A program made the translations under genes and the position numbers. From Pluralibacter gergoviae ATCC 33028 = NBRC 105706 (GTDB lineage: Bacteria; Pseudomonadota; Gammaproteobacteria; Enterobacterales; Enterobacteriaceae): a stretch of 64,000 nucleotides of DNA. The notes beneath the pieces are model-generated. The model saw only the letters and a program-made list of their open reading frames with translations, made no database searches and was not told the DNA's origin. Where the stretch lies: positions 1 through 64,000 of the forward strand of contig NZ_BCZS01000001.1 in the NCBI RefSeq assembly GCF_001598855.1, given 5' to 3'. This document shows positions 36,608-46,948 of this stretch, piece after piece; positions within the stretch are counted from its first letter, which is position 1, and each line of letters opens with the position of its first letter.

Positions 36608-37152
36608 TGCAACAGCAACACCACTACCAGCAGCTGATCGACCTCTTTGACGGCTGCTTTTATGACGAATTTAACACCCGGCTGGTAAAAGGCGATGATG
36701 AACCGATCTACCTGCCCGCCGACGACGAAGCGCCTTATAACCGCATCGTTTTTGCCCACGGCTTTTACGCCAGCGCGCTGCACGAAATCTCCCACTGGTG
36801 CATCGCCGGCGCAGAGCGCCGCAAGCGGGTGGACTTCGGCTACTGGTACTGCCCGGACGGGCGCGATGCGCAGACCCAGTGCCGGTTCGAGGACGTTGAA
36901 ATAAAGCCTCAGGCGTTCGACTGGCTGTTTTGCGCGGCGGCGGGCTTTCCGTTTAACGTCAGCTGCGACAACCTGGAAGGGGATTTCGAACCGGACCGCA
37001 TCGCCTTTCAGCGGCGGGTGCACGCCCAGGTGATGACCTACCTGGAGCAGGGGATTCCGGCCCGCCCGGCGCGCTTTATCGCCGCGCTCCAGGACTATTA
37101 TCAGACCCCGGCGCTGACGGCGGAGCAGTTTCCGTGGCCGCAAGATCTTTAA
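36607..37152 (+). CDS. epmC: EF-P hydroxylase EpmC
   Basis: 181 residues. It hydroxylates the beta-lysylated Lys34 of elongation factor P, the last step after EpmB and EpmA. The metal-binding HEISHW motif is in [18 protein letters not shown] (about residues 50-67), with a conserved [13 protein letters not shown] and [23 protein letters not shown]. The start overlapping the yfcA stop (ATG 36607) gives [14 protein letters not shown], which fits the family better than one 18 bp earlier. Confidence 0.96.
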   Translation: MQQQHHYQQLIDLFDGCFYDEFNTRLVKGDDEPIYLPADDEAPYNRIVFAHGFYASALHEISHWCIAGAERRKRVDFGYWYCPDGRDAQTQCRFEDVEIKPQAFDWLFCAAAGFPFNVSCDNLEGDFEPDRIAFQRRVHAQVMTYLEQGIPARPARFIAALQDYYQTPALTAEQFPWPQDL

Positions 37153-37165
37153 CAGAGGAAAAAAG

Positions 37166-37444
37166 ATGATCGCAGAATTTGAATCGCGCATTCTGGCGTT
37201 AATTGATGACATGGTTGAGCACGGCAGCGACGATGAGCTGTTCGCCGGCGGTTATCTGCGCGGCCACCTGACGATTTCGGTCGCCCGCCTGGAGGAGGGG
37301 GACGACCACTCTGCCGGGGCGGTGTATCAGCAGGTCAACCACAGCCTGGAAAAGGCCATCGCGGCCGGGGAGCTTAATCCCCGGGATCAGGCCCTGGTGC
37401 TGGAGATGTGGGATAACCTCTACCGGCAGGCCAGCGTTAACTAG
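37166..37444 (+). CDS. yfcL: YfcL-family small protein
   Basis: 92 residues, the E. coli length, all-helical and acidic: [67 protein letters not shown]. It has no known enzymatic motif and no assigned function. It follows epmC by 13 bp with AGAGGAAA before the ATG and is the last gene of the run. Its 3' end overlaps that of the converging DJ-1 family gene by 8 bp. Confidence 0.92.
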   Translation: MIAEFESRILALIDDMVEHGSDDELFAGGYLRGHLTISVARLEEGDDHSAGAVYQQVNHSLEKAIAAGELNPRDQALVLEMWDNLYRQASVN

Positions 37445-38000
37445 GCCACGGATAGTAAATATGCTCCGCCTGGAAACGGGCGGACGCGTCGTCTTCCGCC
37501 AGCCTCGCCGCCAGGGTGAAGGCAAAATCAAATACCCGCCCCAGCCCCTTGCCGCTCAGCAGATTACCATCCTCCACCACGTCAGCCTCCACGTACGTGC
37601 CGTCGGTCACCTGCTGCCACAGATCGCCCGAGCAGACATAGCGGCGGCCCTTCAGCAGGCCGTTGGCGCCCAGCACGCGGGCGGCGGCGGAGCAGATAGG
37701 GCAGATCCATTTTCCGGCCTCGTCGTGGCGCGTCACGAAGGCCAGCACCGCCTCGCTGCGGCCGAGAAACAGGCTGCCTTCAGGCCCGCCGGGCAGCACC
37801 ACGGCATCGTAGGTTTTATCGAACCGGTCGCTGAGGACGGCGTCGGCCTCGACCGGGATCTGATGATAGCTCAGCACCGAACGGTTTTCGCTGCAGGAGA
37901 GGGTCTCCACGCCGATGTCGAGGCGGCGCAGGATGTCGACAGTGACAATGGCCTCCGCCTCTTCAAAGCCGGGGGCCAGCAGCACGGCAACAGTTTTCAT
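37437..38000 (-). CDS. DJ-1/PfpI family protein
   Basis: 187 residues, a single DJ-1/PfpI domain: [18 protein letters not shown] (conserved Glu near residue 16), [15 protein letters not shown], the nucleophile elbow in [11 protein letters not shown] (Cys103, with another Cys at 100) and [15 protein letters not shown]. Relatives include glyoxalase III and protein or nucleotide deglycase candidates such as YajL, and also non-enzymatic redox sensors; the substrate cannot be assigned. The gene is absent from this place in E. coli K-12. AAGGAG precedes the ATG. It is divergent from the OFA transporter gene across 365 bp. Confidence 0.88.
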   Translation of the reverse strand: MKTVAVLLAPGFEEAEAIVTVDILRRLDIGVETLSCSENRSVLSYHQIPVEADAVLSDRFDKTYDAVVLPGGPEGSLFLGRSEAVLAFVTRHDEAGKWICPICSAAARVLGANGLLKGRRYVCSGDLWQQVTDGTYVEADVVEDGNLLSGKGLGRVFDFAFTLAARLAEDDASARFQAEHIYYPWPS

Positions 38001-38365
38001 TTACGGACTCCTTACCGGGAAGAAAACCCTATCCTGACTGCGGGGCGGGCATATGTGAAGCGAATAAAGCAATAAATTGAACCTGTGTTTCATTTTTTAT
38101 TTTAATGGCGAAAATTTTGTGAAAAATAGCGCCGTCGCGCAAGAAAATGGTGTCATTCTGAGAGAGAAGTTTCTCATTATGACAACCGGCGGACGGGTGG
38201 GCGGTGCGGATTTTTTGAACGGCCGTTTCATCGCCGCGGGCTGATACGATCCCTCTCGCAAAACCCCGCCTCATTTTCCTCCGCAGCCTCGCCTGGCGCA
38301 TTTTTCGCCACGAATGGCATATGCCTTGCTCAGCTCCTCTCTCTTACTCACTGACAGAGGTCATT
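38001..38365. other. Divergent DJ-1/OFA-transporter control region (365 bp)
   Basis: No gene is seen. Possible operators: GAGAAGTTTCTC, a near-palindromic 12-mer (38164-38175); TGGCG-N7-CGCCA (38294-38310); and the palindrome GGCATATGCC (38316-38325), close before the transporter start. The GGCATTTCAT-N11 direct repeat expected for YpdB is not present; only the loose match GGCCGTTTCAT near 38220 was found. Confidence 0.45.
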
Positions 38366-39976
38366 ATGAGACAAGGAACGACGGCAGGCTTTTTTGAGAA
38401 AAAACGCATTATTGCTAAACCCGGCTTTAACCGCTGGCTGGTCCCGCCGGCGGCGCTGGCTATTCACCTGTGCATCGGCATGGCCTACGGATTCTCCGTG
38501 TTCTGGCTGCCGATGTCGCAAATCGTCGGCCAAACCTGCCCGGCGGACAGCGGCTTCTGGCACCAGCTGGTAACCACCGACTGCGACTGGCGCATCTCGA
38601 TGCTCGGCTGGACCTACACGCTGTTCTTTATCTTCCTCGGCTGCTCCGCCGCCCTGTGGGGGCAGTGGCTGGAGAAGGCCGGGCCGCGGCTGGTCGGCAT
38701 GGTGGCCACGCTATGCTGGAGCGGCGGCCTGGCGCTGGCGGCGCTGGCCATTTACAGCCACCAGCTCTGGCTGCTGTGGCTGGGGGCAGGCGCCATCGGC
38801 GGCACCGGGCTGGGGCTTGGCTATATCTCGCCGGTCTCGACGCTGCTGCGCTGGTTTCCCGACAAGCGCGGCATGGCCGCGGGCATGGCGATCATGGGCT
38901 TCGGCGGCGGCGCGATGGTCGGCGCGCCTTTTGCCAACATGCTGATGGGCATCTTCGCCGATAGCGGCCACGCCGGGATCTGGCAGACCCTGCTGGTGCT
39001 GGCGGGCATCTACTTCGTCTTTATGCTCGGCGGCACGCTCTGCTACCGAATTCCGCCTATCGGCTGGCATCCGCTGGGCTGGCAGCCGAAAGAAGAGCAG
39101 GCGAAAGGATCGTCGCAGATGGTGCACGTCAGCGTTGCCTGTCGCACCCCGCAGTTCTGGCTGCTGTGGCTGGTGCTGTGCCTCAACGTCTCCGCCGGGA
39201 TCGGCATTCTCGGCATGGCGTCGCCGATGCTGCAGGAGGTGTTCGCCGGCAGGCTTATCGGCAACGATCTGAGCTGGGGCGCGCTGAACGCCGGGCAGCT
39301 GGCGCAGATTGCCGCCATCGCCGCCGGCTTTACCGGTCTGCTGAGCCTGTTTAATATCGGCGGCCGCTTCTTCTGGGCCTCGCTGTCGGACTATATCGGC
39401 CGCAAAGCGACGTTTGCCATCTTCTTTGCGCTGGGCATGGTGCTGTATGTCTCCACCGTTTACGCCGCCGGAATGGGCAGCGTGGTGCTGTTCGTGGTGC
39501 TGTTCTGCGTGATTATTTCGATGTACGGCGGCGGGTTTGCCACCATTCCGGCCTACCTGGCGGACATGTTCGGCACCCAGATGGTGGGCGCAATCCACGG
39601 GCGGCTGCTGACGGCGTGGTCGGTGGCGGGCATCCTTGGCCCGGTGCTGGTGAACTACCTGCGCGAATATCAGCTCTCCATCGGTACGTCGCCCGCCAGA
39701 ACCTACGAAATTACCCTCTACGTGCTGGCGGGGCTGCTGGCGGTCGGTTTTCTCTGCAACCTGGCGGTGCGCCGGGTACCGGCGAAATACGCCATGAGCG
39801 ACGAGGAAATTAAGCAGGCGGCGTCGGTCTACAAGCGCGATCCCAATATGCCTCTGGCGTGGGCGCCGGCGCGCAGCAGCTATCTGCCGGTGGCGCTGGC
39901 CTGGCTGGTGGTCGGCATTCCGATGCTGTGGGGGATTGTGGTGACCGTGCAGCAGGCGGCGCATCTGTTTAGCTGA
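38366..39976 (+). CDS. OFA-type major facilitator transporter
   Basis: 536 residues with about twelve membrane segments. It resembles the oxalate/formate antiporter (OFA) branch of the MFS, including E. coli YhjX, with GMAYGFSVFWLPM, GLGYISPVSTLLRWFPDKRGMAAGMAIMGFG and the central loop region before PQFWLLWLVLCLNVSAGIG. It is longer than YhjX (about 400 residues), with a large periplasmic loop near the start (about 55-75) and extra helices at the C-terminus. Likely substrates are small mono- or dicarboxylates. ATG 38366 with AGAGG upstream is chosen. It is inserted between yfcL and mnmC relative to K-12. Confidence 0.85.
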   Translation: MRQGTTAGFFEKKRIIAKPGFNRWLVPPAALAIHLCIGMAYGFSVFWLPMSQIVGQTCPADSGFWHQLVTTDCDWRISMLGWTYTLFFIFLGCSAALWGQWLEKAGPRLVGMVATLCWSGGLALAALAIYSHQLWLLWLGAGAIGGTGLGLGYISPVSTLLRWFPDKRGMAAGMAIMGFGGGAMVGAPFANMLMGIFADSGHAGIWQTLLVLAGIYFVFMLGGTLCYRIPPIGWHPLGWQPKEEQAKGSSQMVHVSVACRTPQFWLLWLVLCLNVSAGIGILGMASPMLQEVFAGRLIGNDLSWGALNAGQLAQIAAIAAGFTGLLSLFNIGGRFFWASLSDYIGRKATFAIFFALGMVLYVSTVYAAGMGSVVLFVVLFCVIISMYGGGFATIPAYLADMFGTQMVGAIHGRLLTAWSVAGILGPVLVNYLREYQLSIGTSPARTYEITLYVLAGLLAVGFLCNLAVRRVPAKYAMSDEEIKQAASVYKRDPNMPLAWAPARSSYLPVALAWLVVGIPMLWGIVVTVQQAAHLFS

Positions 39977-39980
39977 ACAA

Positions 39981-40009
39981 AGGGCGGGCTGGCGCCGCGG
40001 CGCCGCCCT
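39981..40009. terminator. GC-rich hairpin between the OFA transporter gene and mnmC
   Basis: AGGGCGG and CCGCCCT enclose an inner GGCGCC-GC-GGCGCC. It lies between converging stops; on the minus strand TTTGTTC follows, so it may end mnmC. It lacks a full T-tract. Confidence 0.55.
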
Positions 40010-40014
40010 GGCCC

Positions 40015-42015
40015 TTAGCCCTTCACCTCCCGCCCCTTCAGCAGCTTCCTGACCCACAGGCGGTTCGGATTGAGCGCCGCCAGCGTCGGCGCGTCGAGCG
40101 GCAGCGGCTCGCCGCTCATCTGCGAGGCCAGCACCTCCGCCGCCAGCGGGGCGGAGCAGAGCCCGCGCGAGCCCAGCGCCCCCAGCATAAACAGGTCCGG
40201 ATACGCCGGCGCCACCGCTGCGCCATCGCGATCCTCCGCCAGCTGCGCATAGGCCGCAAGCGTCGCGTCATAGTCCGGCACGCTGCCGACCATCGGCAGG
40301 TGGTCGCGGGTGGCGCAGCGCACGCCGCAGCGGGCCTCGCCGCCGCTGACGTCCACGCTTTGCGCCCAGTCAGCCTCCGGCAGACAGTCCAGCAGCCGCC
40401 GGCGGTTGTGCTGCTGGTCCGCTTCGCGGTAGGCGGCGTCGGTGCTGCCGCGATGGTAGCTGGCGCCGATGCAGTGCTGATGGCGGTTCGGGTCCTGCGG
40501 CGTCAGGTAGCCGTCGTAGCACAGCACCTGCTTCAGCGCCGCCAGCGCAGGCGTCGTGGGGATATGGCTCACCTGGCCGCCGACGGCGTAGACCGGCAGC
40601 GGGGCGGTCTGGGCAAAGCCGCCGATCTGATGACCATTGGCCAGCACCGCGCAGGCGTGATCCTGCGGCCCGCCGTTGGCGAAGTGCAGTCTCCAGCCGA
40701 TCTCCTGCTGTTCGAGTTTTTCACAGCGCCTGTTCCAGCGCACGTTCAGCCCCTGCCGGACGGCCAGTTCGATCGCGGCGGCGGTCAGCTCTGCCGGGCA
40801 CAGCCAGCCGCCGAGCGGGTACTGGATGCCGCCGCAGCCGGTTTCCACGCCGGCGCTTTTATATACCTCCTCCGCGCCGGCGGGCGAGGCGATCTCCGGC
40901 GGCAGGCCGAGGCTCAACATTTGCGCTATTTTATGAGCGCTTTTTTCGTCCCAGGCGAGCTGGGTGACGCCGCACCAGTCGTGGCTAAAAGTCAGCGGCA
41001 GGCTATCGTACAGGCGGCGGGCGAAGGTAAAGGCCGCCGGAAAGAAGGCGGCCAGCGCCGGGTCGTGGGCGTTGAGCAGCGGATAGAGCGCGCCCTGGCG
41101 ATTGCCGGAGGCGCCCTGCGCCGGGGCCGCGTCCTCGCAGTAGAGCGTAACCTTAAAGCCGCGCTTCAGCAGCGCCAGCGCCAGCAGGGCGCTGGCGACG
41201 CCGCCGCCGATAATTGCCGCGTCGCGCGCCGGGGTCGCGCGGCGGGCAAACCACGGCTGGCGGCAGACCGCCGGGCCGGCGGGCATCTCGCCGGTAAGCA
41301 TTTCGCGCTTGCGGCCATAGCCCTTGCTTTTACGCATAGTGAAGCCCGCCTCCTGCAGCCCGCGGCGCACGAAGCCCGCCGAGGTGAAGGTGGCCAGCGT
41401 GCCGCCGGGGCGGGCGGTTCGTGCCATGGCGTTAAACAGCGTCGGGGTCCACATGTCGGGGTTTTTGGCGGGGGCAAAGCCGTCGAGGAACCAGGCGTCT
41501 ACGCGCTGATTAAAAGTATCGTCGAGCGTATCGACCAGCGTATTGATATCGCCAAACCACAGATCCAGCGTTACGCGCCCCTCGTCCAGCAGCAGGCGGT
41601 GACAGCCGGAGAAGGGGAGGGGCCACTGGGCCTGGAGCTGTACTGCGAAGTCCGCCAGCTCGGGCCAGCGCCGGTGCGCGAGCCTGAGGTCTTCCGCGCG
41701 CAGCGGGAATTTCTCAAAGCTGACAAAGTGCAGCCGCCGCAGCGCGGCATCGGGATAGCTGTCGCGAAATGCCGCAAACGCCTGCCACAGCGTCAGAAAA
41801 TTGAGGCCGGTACCGAAGCCGCTCTCCGCCACCACAAAATGCGCGCGGTCGTGGCGAATAAAACGCAGCGGAATATTGTTTCCGTCGATAAAAACATAGC
41901 GCGTCTCTTCCAGCCCATTATCATTAGAAAAATAGACGTCATCAAAATCTCGGGAAACAGGTGTACCCTCAGTGTTAAATTCGAGGTTGGCAGGTTGTAT
42001 GGCGGTTTGTTTCAC
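40015..42015 (-). CDS. mnmC: Bifunctional tRNA 5-methylaminomethyl-2-thiouridine synthesis protein MnmC
   Basis: 666 residues. The N-terminal methyltransferase (about 1-245; [20 protein letters not shown] site, [18 protein letters not shown]) and C-terminal FAD oxidoreductase (from about 262; [18 protein letters not shown] nucleotide-binding fold, [16 protein letters not shown] near the end) finish the mnm5s2U34 wobble modification of tRNAs. The GTG start at 42013-42015 gives the family N-terminus [14 protein letters not shown]; a start 60 bp upstream would overlap no known domain. The gene is divergent from fabB, as in E. coli. Confidence 0.96.
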   Translation of the reverse strand: MKQTAIQPANLEFNTEGTPVSRDFDDVYFSNDNGLEETRYVFIDGNNIPLRFIRHDRAHFVVAESGFGTGLNFLTLWQAFAAFRDSYPDAALRRLHFVSFEKFPLRAEDLRLAHRRWPELADFAVQLQAQWPLPFSGCHRLLLDEGRVTLDLWFGDINTLVDTLDDTFNQRVDAWFLDGFAPAKNPDMWTPTLFNAMARTARPGGTLATFTSAGFVRRGLQEAGFTMRKSKGYGRKREMLTGEMPAGPAVCRQPWFARRATPARDAAIIGGGVASALLALALLKRGFKVTLYCEDAAPAQGASGNRQGALYPLLNAHDPALAAFFPAAFTFARRLYDSLPLTFSHDWCGVTQLAWDEKSAHKIAQMLSLGLPPEIASPAGAEEVYKSAGVETGCGGIQYPLGGWLCPAELTAAAIELAVRQGLNVRWNRRCEKLEQQEIGWRLHFANGGPQDHACAVLANGHQIGGFAQTAPLPVYAVGGQVSHIPTTPALAALKQVLCYDGYLTPQDPNRHQHCIGASYHRGSTDAAYREADQQHNRRRLLDCLPEADWAQSVDVSGGEARCGVRCATRDHLPMVGSVPDYDATLAAYAQLAEDRDGAAVAPAYPDLFMLGALGSRGLCSAPLAAEVLASQMSGEPLPLDAPTLAALNPNRLWVRKLLKGREVKG

Positions 42016-42090
42016 GTAAGTTACTCGTTGTGCAAGGCGTGCGGCGATCTTAGCGAGGTGCGCCAGAGGGCGCAAATTTATGCATTAAAT

Positions 42091-42107
42091 TGCTGATCGG
42101 ACTTGTT
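42091..42107 (+). promoter_or_regulatory. FadR activation site of fabB
   Basis: TGCTGATCGGACTTGTT fits the FadR consensus AGCTGGTCCGACNTGTT and equals the E. coli fabB site as recalled. FadR bound here activates fabB. Confidence 0.8.
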
Positions 42108-42109
42108 CG

Positions 42110-42125
42110 GCGTACAAGTGTACGC
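42110..42125 (+). promoter_or_regulatory. FabR operator of fabB
   Basis: GCGTACAAGTGTACGC, a near-perfect palindrome directly after the FadR site and before a -10-like TATCTT (42126-42131). FabR represses fabA/fabB according to the saturation of the acyl-ACP/acyl-CoA pool. Confidence 0.8.
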
Positions 42126-42173
42126 TATCTTGCGACACGAAACTTAAAATAGTGCGAATTACAGAGGTATTGA

Positions 42174-43391
42174 ATGAAACGTGCAGTGATTACTGGCCTG
42201 GGCATTGTTTCCAGCATCGGTAACAACCAGCAGGAAGTCCTGGCATCTCTGCGTGAAGGACGCTCCGGGATCACTTTCTCTCAGGAATTTGTGGACGCCG
42301 GTATGCGCAGCCACATCTGGGGTAACGTTAAGCTGGACACCACCGGCATGATCGATCGCAAAGTGGTGCGTTTCATGAACGATGCCTCCATCTACGCTTT
42401 CCTTTCTATGCAGCAGGCCGTGCAGGACGCGGGTCTGAGCGAAGACGTATACCAGAACAATCCGCGCGTCGGTCTGATTGCCGGCTCCGGTGGTTCCTCC
42501 AAGTCCCAGGTGATGGGCGCTGACGCGATGCGTACTCCGCGCGGCCTGAAGGCGGTTGGTCCGTATATCGTGACCAAAGCGATGGCCTCTGCCGTTTCCG
42601 CCTGCCTGGCGACGCCGTTTAAAATCCACGGCGTGAACTACTCCATCAGCTCCGCCTGCGCCACTTCCGCCCACTGCATCGGCAGCGCGGTTGAGCAGAT
42701 CCAGCTCGGCAAACAGGACATCGTCTTTGCCGGCGGCGGCGAAGAGCTGTGCTGGGAGATGGCCTGCGAATTTGACGCTATGGGCGCCCTGTCCACCAAA
42801 TACAACGACACGCCGGAAAAAGCCTCCCGCACCTACGATCAGAAGCGCGACGGTTTCGTGATCGCCGGCGGCGGCGGCATGGTAGTGGTTGAAGAGCTTG
42901 AGCACGCCCTGGCGCGCGGCGCGAAAATCTATGCCGAGGTTGTCGGCTACGGCGCAACCTCTGACGGCGCCGACATGGTTGCCCCGTCCGGCGAAGGCGC
43001 GGTGCGCTGCATGAAGATGGCGATGGACGGCGTTGATACCCCGATTGACTATCTGAACTCCCACGGCACCTCCACGCCGGTCGGCGACGTGAAAGAGCTG
43101 GGCGCCATCCGCGAAGTGTTCGGCACCAATACCCCGGCTATCTCCGCAACGAAAGCCATGACCGGCCACTCCCTGGGCGCTGCCGGCGTGCAGGAGGCCA
43201 TCTACTCCCTGCTGATGCTGGAGCACGGCTTTATCGCCCCGAGCATCAATATCGAAGAGATGGACGAGCAGGCGGAAGGCCTGAACATCGTGACCGAGCC
43301 GACCGAGCGTCAGCTGACCACCGTGATGTCCAACAGCTTCGGCTTCGGCGGCACTAACGCCACGCTTGTGATGCGCAAGTACGGCGCATAA
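42174..43391 (+). CDS. fabB: 3-oxoacyl-ACP synthase I FabB
   Basis: 405 residues, one fewer than E. coli. It is the condensing enzyme needed for unsaturated fatty acid elongation. The acyl-accepting Cys162 is in [12 protein letters not shown], and the two active-site histidines are in [11 protein letters not shown] and [15 protein letters not shown] single-residue deletion relative to E. coli falls in the loop [12 protein letters not shown] near residues 104-115. Codon usage is strongly biased, as expected for a highly expressed gene. FadR and FabR sites lie upstream, and a strong terminator follows. Confidence 0.98.
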   Translation: MKRAVITGLGIVSSIGNNQQEVLASLREGRSGITFSQEFVDAGMRSHIWGNVKLDTTGMIDRKVVRFMNDASIYAFLSMQQAVQDAGLSEDVYQNNPRVGLIAGSGGSSKSQVMGADAMRTPRGLKAVGPYIVTKAMASAVSACLATPFKIHGVNYSISSACATSAHCIGSAVEQIQLGKQDIVFAGGGEELCWEMACEFDAMGALSTKYNDTPEKASRTYDQKRDGFVIAGGGGMVVVEELEHALARGAKIYAEVVGYGATSDGADMVAPSGEGAVRCMKMAMDGVDTPIDYLNSHGTSTPVGDVKELGAIREVFGTNTPAISATKAMTGHSLGAAGVQEAIYSLLMLEHGFIAPSINIEEMDEQAEGLNIVTEPTERQLTTVMSNSFGFGGTNATLVMRKYGA

Positions 43392-43408
43392 ACTATTGTC
43401 AGACCTGA

Positions 43409-43434
43409 AAAGGAGCCTCCCGGCTCCTTTTTTA
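43409..43434 (+). terminator. fabB terminator
   Basis: AAAAGGAGCC, loop TCCC, GGCTCCTTTT and more T residues, about 18 bp after the fabB stop. Confidence 0.92.
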
Positions 43435-43465
43435 TATCCGATGAATACCTGATCCGGCACAACGC

Positions 43466-44644
43466 ATGTCTTCTGCTACACACACTGAGTCCCGCGCCAG
43501 CGCCAACGCCTCGCTGTTTCGCATCGCTTTTGCGGTTTTTCTGACCTACATGACTATCGGCCTGCCGCTGCCGGTCATTCCGCTGTTTGTCCACCACGAG
43601 CTGGGCTACGGCAATACGATGGTCGGCGTCGCCGTCGGCATCCAGTTTCTGGCCACCGTGCTTACCCGCGGCTATGCCGGGCGGCTGGCCGACCAGTACG
43701 GCGCCAAGCGCTCGGCGCTGCAGGGGATGCTGGCCTGCGGGCTGGCGGGCGGCGTAATGCTGCTGGCGGCGCTGCTGCCGGTGGCGGCGGCGTATAAGTT
43801 TGCGCTGCTGGTGGTAGGGCGCCTGCTGCTCGGCTTCGGCGAAAGCCAGCTGCTGACCGGGACGCTGACCTGGGGCATGGGGCTGGTGGGCCCCCGGCGC
43901 TCCGGAAAGGTGATGTCCTGGAACGGGATGGCGATTTACGGCGCGCTGGCCGCCGGGGCGCCGCTGGGGCTGGTCATTCAGAGCCACTTCGGCTTTGCGG
44001 CGCTGGCGGCAACCACTATCGCGCTGCCGCTGCTGGCCTGGGCGTTCAACGGGACGGTGCGCAAAGTGCCGCCGCAGGCCGGGGAGCGCCCGTCGCTGCT
44101 GAGCGTGATCGGGGTCATCTGGAAGCCGGGCATTGGCCTGGCGCTGCAGGGCGTGGGCTTTGCGGCGATCGGCACCTTCGTGTCGCTCTACTTTGTCAGC
44201 CGCGGCTGGCCGCTGGCGGGCTTCACGCTCACCGCCTTCGGCGGCGCCTTTGTACTGATGCGCATTCTGTTCGGCTGGATGCCGGACCGCTTCGGCGGCG
44301 TGCGGGTGGCCGCCGCATCGCTGGTGGTGGAAACGGCGGGCCTGCTGCTGCTGTGGCTGGCGCCGAACGCCTGGGTGGCGCTGGCCGGGGCGGCGCTGAC
44401 CGGCGCCGGGTGTTCGCTTATCTTCCCGGCGCTGGGCGTTGAGGTGGTGAAGCGCGCGCCGGCGCAGGTGCGCGGCACCGCGCTGGGCGGCTACGCCGCC
44501 TTTCAGGATATCTCCTACGGCATCACCGGACCGCTGGCCGGACTGCTGGCGACCTCATGCGGCTATCCGTCGGTGTTTCTCGCCGGCGCGGTGTCGGCGG
44601 TGGTCGGCATTATCGTGACGCTGCTGGCTTTTCGCCGCCGTTAG
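43466..44644 (+). CDS. yfcJ: MFS transporter YfcJ
   Basis: 392 residues, the E. coli length, with twelve membrane segments. The MFS loop motif A appears as [16 protein letters not shown] after helix 2, with [21 protein letters not shown] in helix 4 and a repeat of the loop motif in the second half ([13 protein letters not shown]). It belongs to the YhhS/YfcJ group; the substrate is not established, although some relatives export arabinose or drugs. The stop codon overlaps that of flk by three bases on the opposite strand, leaving no room for a terminator. Confidence 0.93.
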   Translation: MSSATHTESRASANASLFRIAFAVFLTYMTIGLPLPVIPLFVHHELGYGNTMVGVAVGIQFLATVLTRGYAGRLADQYGAKRSALQGMLACGLAGGVMLLAALLPVAAAYKFALLVVGRLLLGFGESQLLTGTLTWGMGLVGPRRSGKVMSWNGMAIYGALAAGAPLGLVIQSHFGFAALAATTIALPLLAWAFNGTVRKVPPQAGERPSLLSVIGVIWKPGIGLALQGVGFAAIGTFVSLYFVSRGWPLAGFTLTAFGGAFVLMRILFGWMPDRFGGVRVAAASLVVETAGLLLLWLAPNAWVALAGAALTGAGCSLIFPALGVEVVKRAPAQVRGTALGGYAAFQDISYGITGPLAGLLATSCGYPSVFLAGAVSAVVGIIVTLLAFRRR

Positions 44645-45642
44645 ATAACGATCCACAGCAGGATAACCGCTACCGCCAGGGCGATAAGCAGCAGGCCGGG
44701 CCGGGCTGAGACCGTCTTCAGGCGCTCGAAAAACGGGATCTGCGGGTTATAAATCGGCTGGATATTGCGAATATCCAGCGTGTCCTGGGAGCGCTCCACG
44801 CGCCGCAGGAATACCTGATTAAGCAGAGCCTGCACCTGGGCCTGGGTCAGTACCGTCTGCGGCGTCGCCTGCCAGTTCTGGCGGGCGTAATCGTACAGCG
44901 CATTGCACTCTCCGGCATCCAGCGGCTGCTTCAGCACGGTCTGCAGCAGCTCCGGCGTTGGCGCCCTGTGGCCGCTGAGGGCTTGTCGCGCCTGCAGCCA
45001 GGTCACCAGCTGGTTGAAGTGGCTCGCGGGGATGAGTTCCCCGGTTTTCACGCCGGACAGCTCCAGCATCGACTGCCAGATCATCTTCCCGGATTCACCC
45101 GTCGCCGCCGCCAGCTTCGTCACCAGCTGATTGAGGGTGTTGTGCTCGGCGGGCAGCAGCGGGCGGCTGGTACCGGGGCGCTGCTGCGGCTGCGGAATCG
45201 CCATCTGGTTGCTCTGCAGCAGCTCCAGCACGCTTTTTAGCTGCCCGGGCGTCAGCTGGCTCAGGGCCGTCTGGCCGTACTGCTGGCGAATAAAGTCGCT
45301 GACCGCCTGGCGGTTGTTGCCCTGGCCGAGCAGGCCGTTGAGCTGGGCCATTATCTGGCGCGACTCGCGGTTCTGACCGGCGGCGCTGATGCGCTGATTG
45401 AGGTTCTGCTCCGCCGCCGGAAAGTGGCGGGAGAGCAGCGGTTCATCATTGCGTAAACCCAAATCGTGTTTGATCCCTGACCACACCTCCGCGCTCTGCT
45501 GCGAGGTAAGCGCCACGAGGCGAACAATCAATCTCTCCAGCACGGTGCGCTGCTGGGTGGAGAGCGGCTGATTGCCAATAGTCGAAGGGGCCGCTGCCGC
45601 TCCAGGAGGCTGGGCGGGCGTGCCGGAAATGGGTTGCGTCAT
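44641..45642 (-). CDS. flk: Flagellar assembly checkpoint protein Flk
   Basis: 333 residues, similar to E. coli (331). A Pro/Ala-rich N-terminus is followed by helical repeats ([40 protein letters not shown] are two related units at about 36 and 169), and one C-terminal membrane helix ([18 protein letters not shown]) anchors it in the inner membrane, facing the cytoplasm. In Salmonella Flk stops premature switching of the flagellar export substrate. No flagellar genes lie in this window. It converges with yfcJ and is divergent from pdxB. Confidence 0.92.
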   Translation of the reverse strand: MTQPISGTPAQPPGAAAAPSTIGNQPLSTQQRTVLERLIVRLVALTSQQSAEVWSGIKHDLGLRNDEPLLSRHFPAAEQNLNQRISAAGQNRESRQIMAQLNGLLGQGNNRQAVSDFIRQQYGQTALSQLTPGQLKSVLELLQSNQMAIPQPQQRPGTSRPLLPAEHNTLNQLVTKLAAATGESGKMIWQSMLELSGVKTGELIPASHFNQLVTWLQARQALSGHRAPTPELLQTVLKQPLDAGECNALYDYARQNWQATPQTVLTQAQVQALLNQVFLRRVERSQDTLDIRNIQPIYNPQIPFFERLKTVSARPGLLLIALAVAVILLWIVI

Positions 45643-45748
45643 GATTAATCCTGAATATACGTGGTGTTCGCCAGTCCCTCGGTGTTCCTGGCCGCAAGAT
45701 TATGGCACACTTCCCCGGTTAACTCCCGTTTCAGACAGGTACTGTACC

Positions 45749-46885
45749 GTGAAAATCCTTGTTGATGAAAATATGCCCTACGCCCGCGAGCTTTTTAGCC
45801 GCCTGGGTGAGGTAGAGGCCGTGCCCGGCCGTCCGATCCCGCAGCAGGCGCTCGATGATGCCGATGCCCTGATGGTGCGCTCGGTCACCAAAGTGAATGA
45901 AGCGCTGTTGGCCGGGAAGGGGATTAAATTTGTCGGAACGGCGACGGCGGGAACTGACCACGTCGATGAGGCCTGGCTGCAGCGTGCCGGGATCGGCTTT
46001 TCGGCGGCGCCCGGCTGCAACGCCATCGCCGTGGTGGAGTACGTCTTTTCCGCGCTGCTGATGCTGGCCGAGCGCGACGGCTTTGCCCTCAAGGACCGCA
46101 CCGTCGGCATCGTTGGCGTCGGCAACGTCGGCGGCCGTCTGCAAAAGCGCCTTGAGGCGCTGGGCATTCGCACCCTGCTGTGCGATCCGCCGCGCGCCGA
46201 ACGCGGCGACGAGGGCGATTTCCGCGCCCTCGACGCGCTGGTGCAGGAGGCCGATGTACTGACCTTCCACACGCCGCTGTATAAGGAGGGTCCTCATAAA
46301 ACCCTGCATCTCGCCGATGAGGCGCTGATTGCCAGGCTGAAGCCGGGAACCATTCTGATTAACGCCTGCCGCGGCCCGGTGGTGGATAACGCCGCGCTGC
46401 TGAAGTGCCTGGAGGCCGGACAGCGCCTCAGCACGGTGCTCGATGTCTGGGAGCCGGAGCCGGAGCTGAACACGGCGCTGCTGGCAAAAGTCGATATCGG
46501 CACGCCGCACATCGCCGGCTACACCCTTGAGGGCAAGGCCCGCGGCACCACCCAGGTGTTCGAGGCCTACAGCGCCTTTATCGGCAAGCCGCAGCAGGTG
46601 GCGCTCTCGACCCTGCTGCCCGCGCCGGAGTTTGGCCGCATTACCCTGCACGGCGCGCTGGATCAGACCGTCCTGAAAAGGCTGGTCCATTTGGTGTATG
46701 ATGTGCGCCGCGATGATGCGCCGCTGCGAAAAGTGGCCGCCATTGCCGGCGAGTTCGATAAGCTGCGCAAAAACTACCTTGAGCGGCGGGAGTGGTCGTC
46801 GCTGGAGGTGCTCTGCGACGACGCCGATACCGCCGCACGGCTCAGCGCCATCGGCTTTAGCGCCGTGCATCACGCCGCACACTAA
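45749..46885 (+). CDS. pdxB: Erythronate-4-phosphate dehydrogenase PdxB
   Basis: 378 residues, the E. coli length. It oxidises 4-phosphoerythronate in pyridoxal phosphate synthesis. The NAD-binding fold reads [14 protein letters not shown] (about residues 117-130), with catalytic residues in [13 protein letters not shown] (Arg) and [18 protein letters not shown] (His). The C-terminal dimerisation domain is unique to PdxB. The GTG start at 45749 gives [16 protein letters not shown]. It heads pdxB-usg-truA-dedA, an operon conserved in E. coli. Confidence 0.97.
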   Translation: MKILVDENMPYARELFSRLGEVEAVPGRPIPQQALDDADALMVRSVTKVNEALLAGKGIKFVGTATAGTDHVDEAWLQRAGIGFSAAPGCNAIAVVEYVFSALLMLAERDGFALKDRTVGIVGVGNVGGRLQKRLEALGIRTLLCDPPRAERGDEGDFRALDALVQEADVLTFHTPLYKEGPHKTLHLADEALIARLKPGTILINACRGPVVDNAALLKCLEAGQRLSTVLDVWEPEPELNTALLAKVDIGTPHIAGYTLEGKARGTTQVFEAYSAFIGKPQQVALSTLLPAPEFGRITLHGALDQTVLKRLVHLVYDVRRDDAPLRKVAAIAGEFDKLRKNYLERREWSSLEVLCDDADTAARLSAIGFSAVHHAAH

Positions 46886-46948
46886 TGATGTTTTATTGCG
46901 CCCGGACCATCAGGCCCGGGCGGAGATTTCTTTCTGGAGTAAACCACC

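Noticed and set aside
38200-38340. YpdB binding sites before the OFA transporter gene
   Set aside because: Only one loose match (GGCCGTTTCAT); the required direct repeat GGCATTTCAT-N11 is absent.
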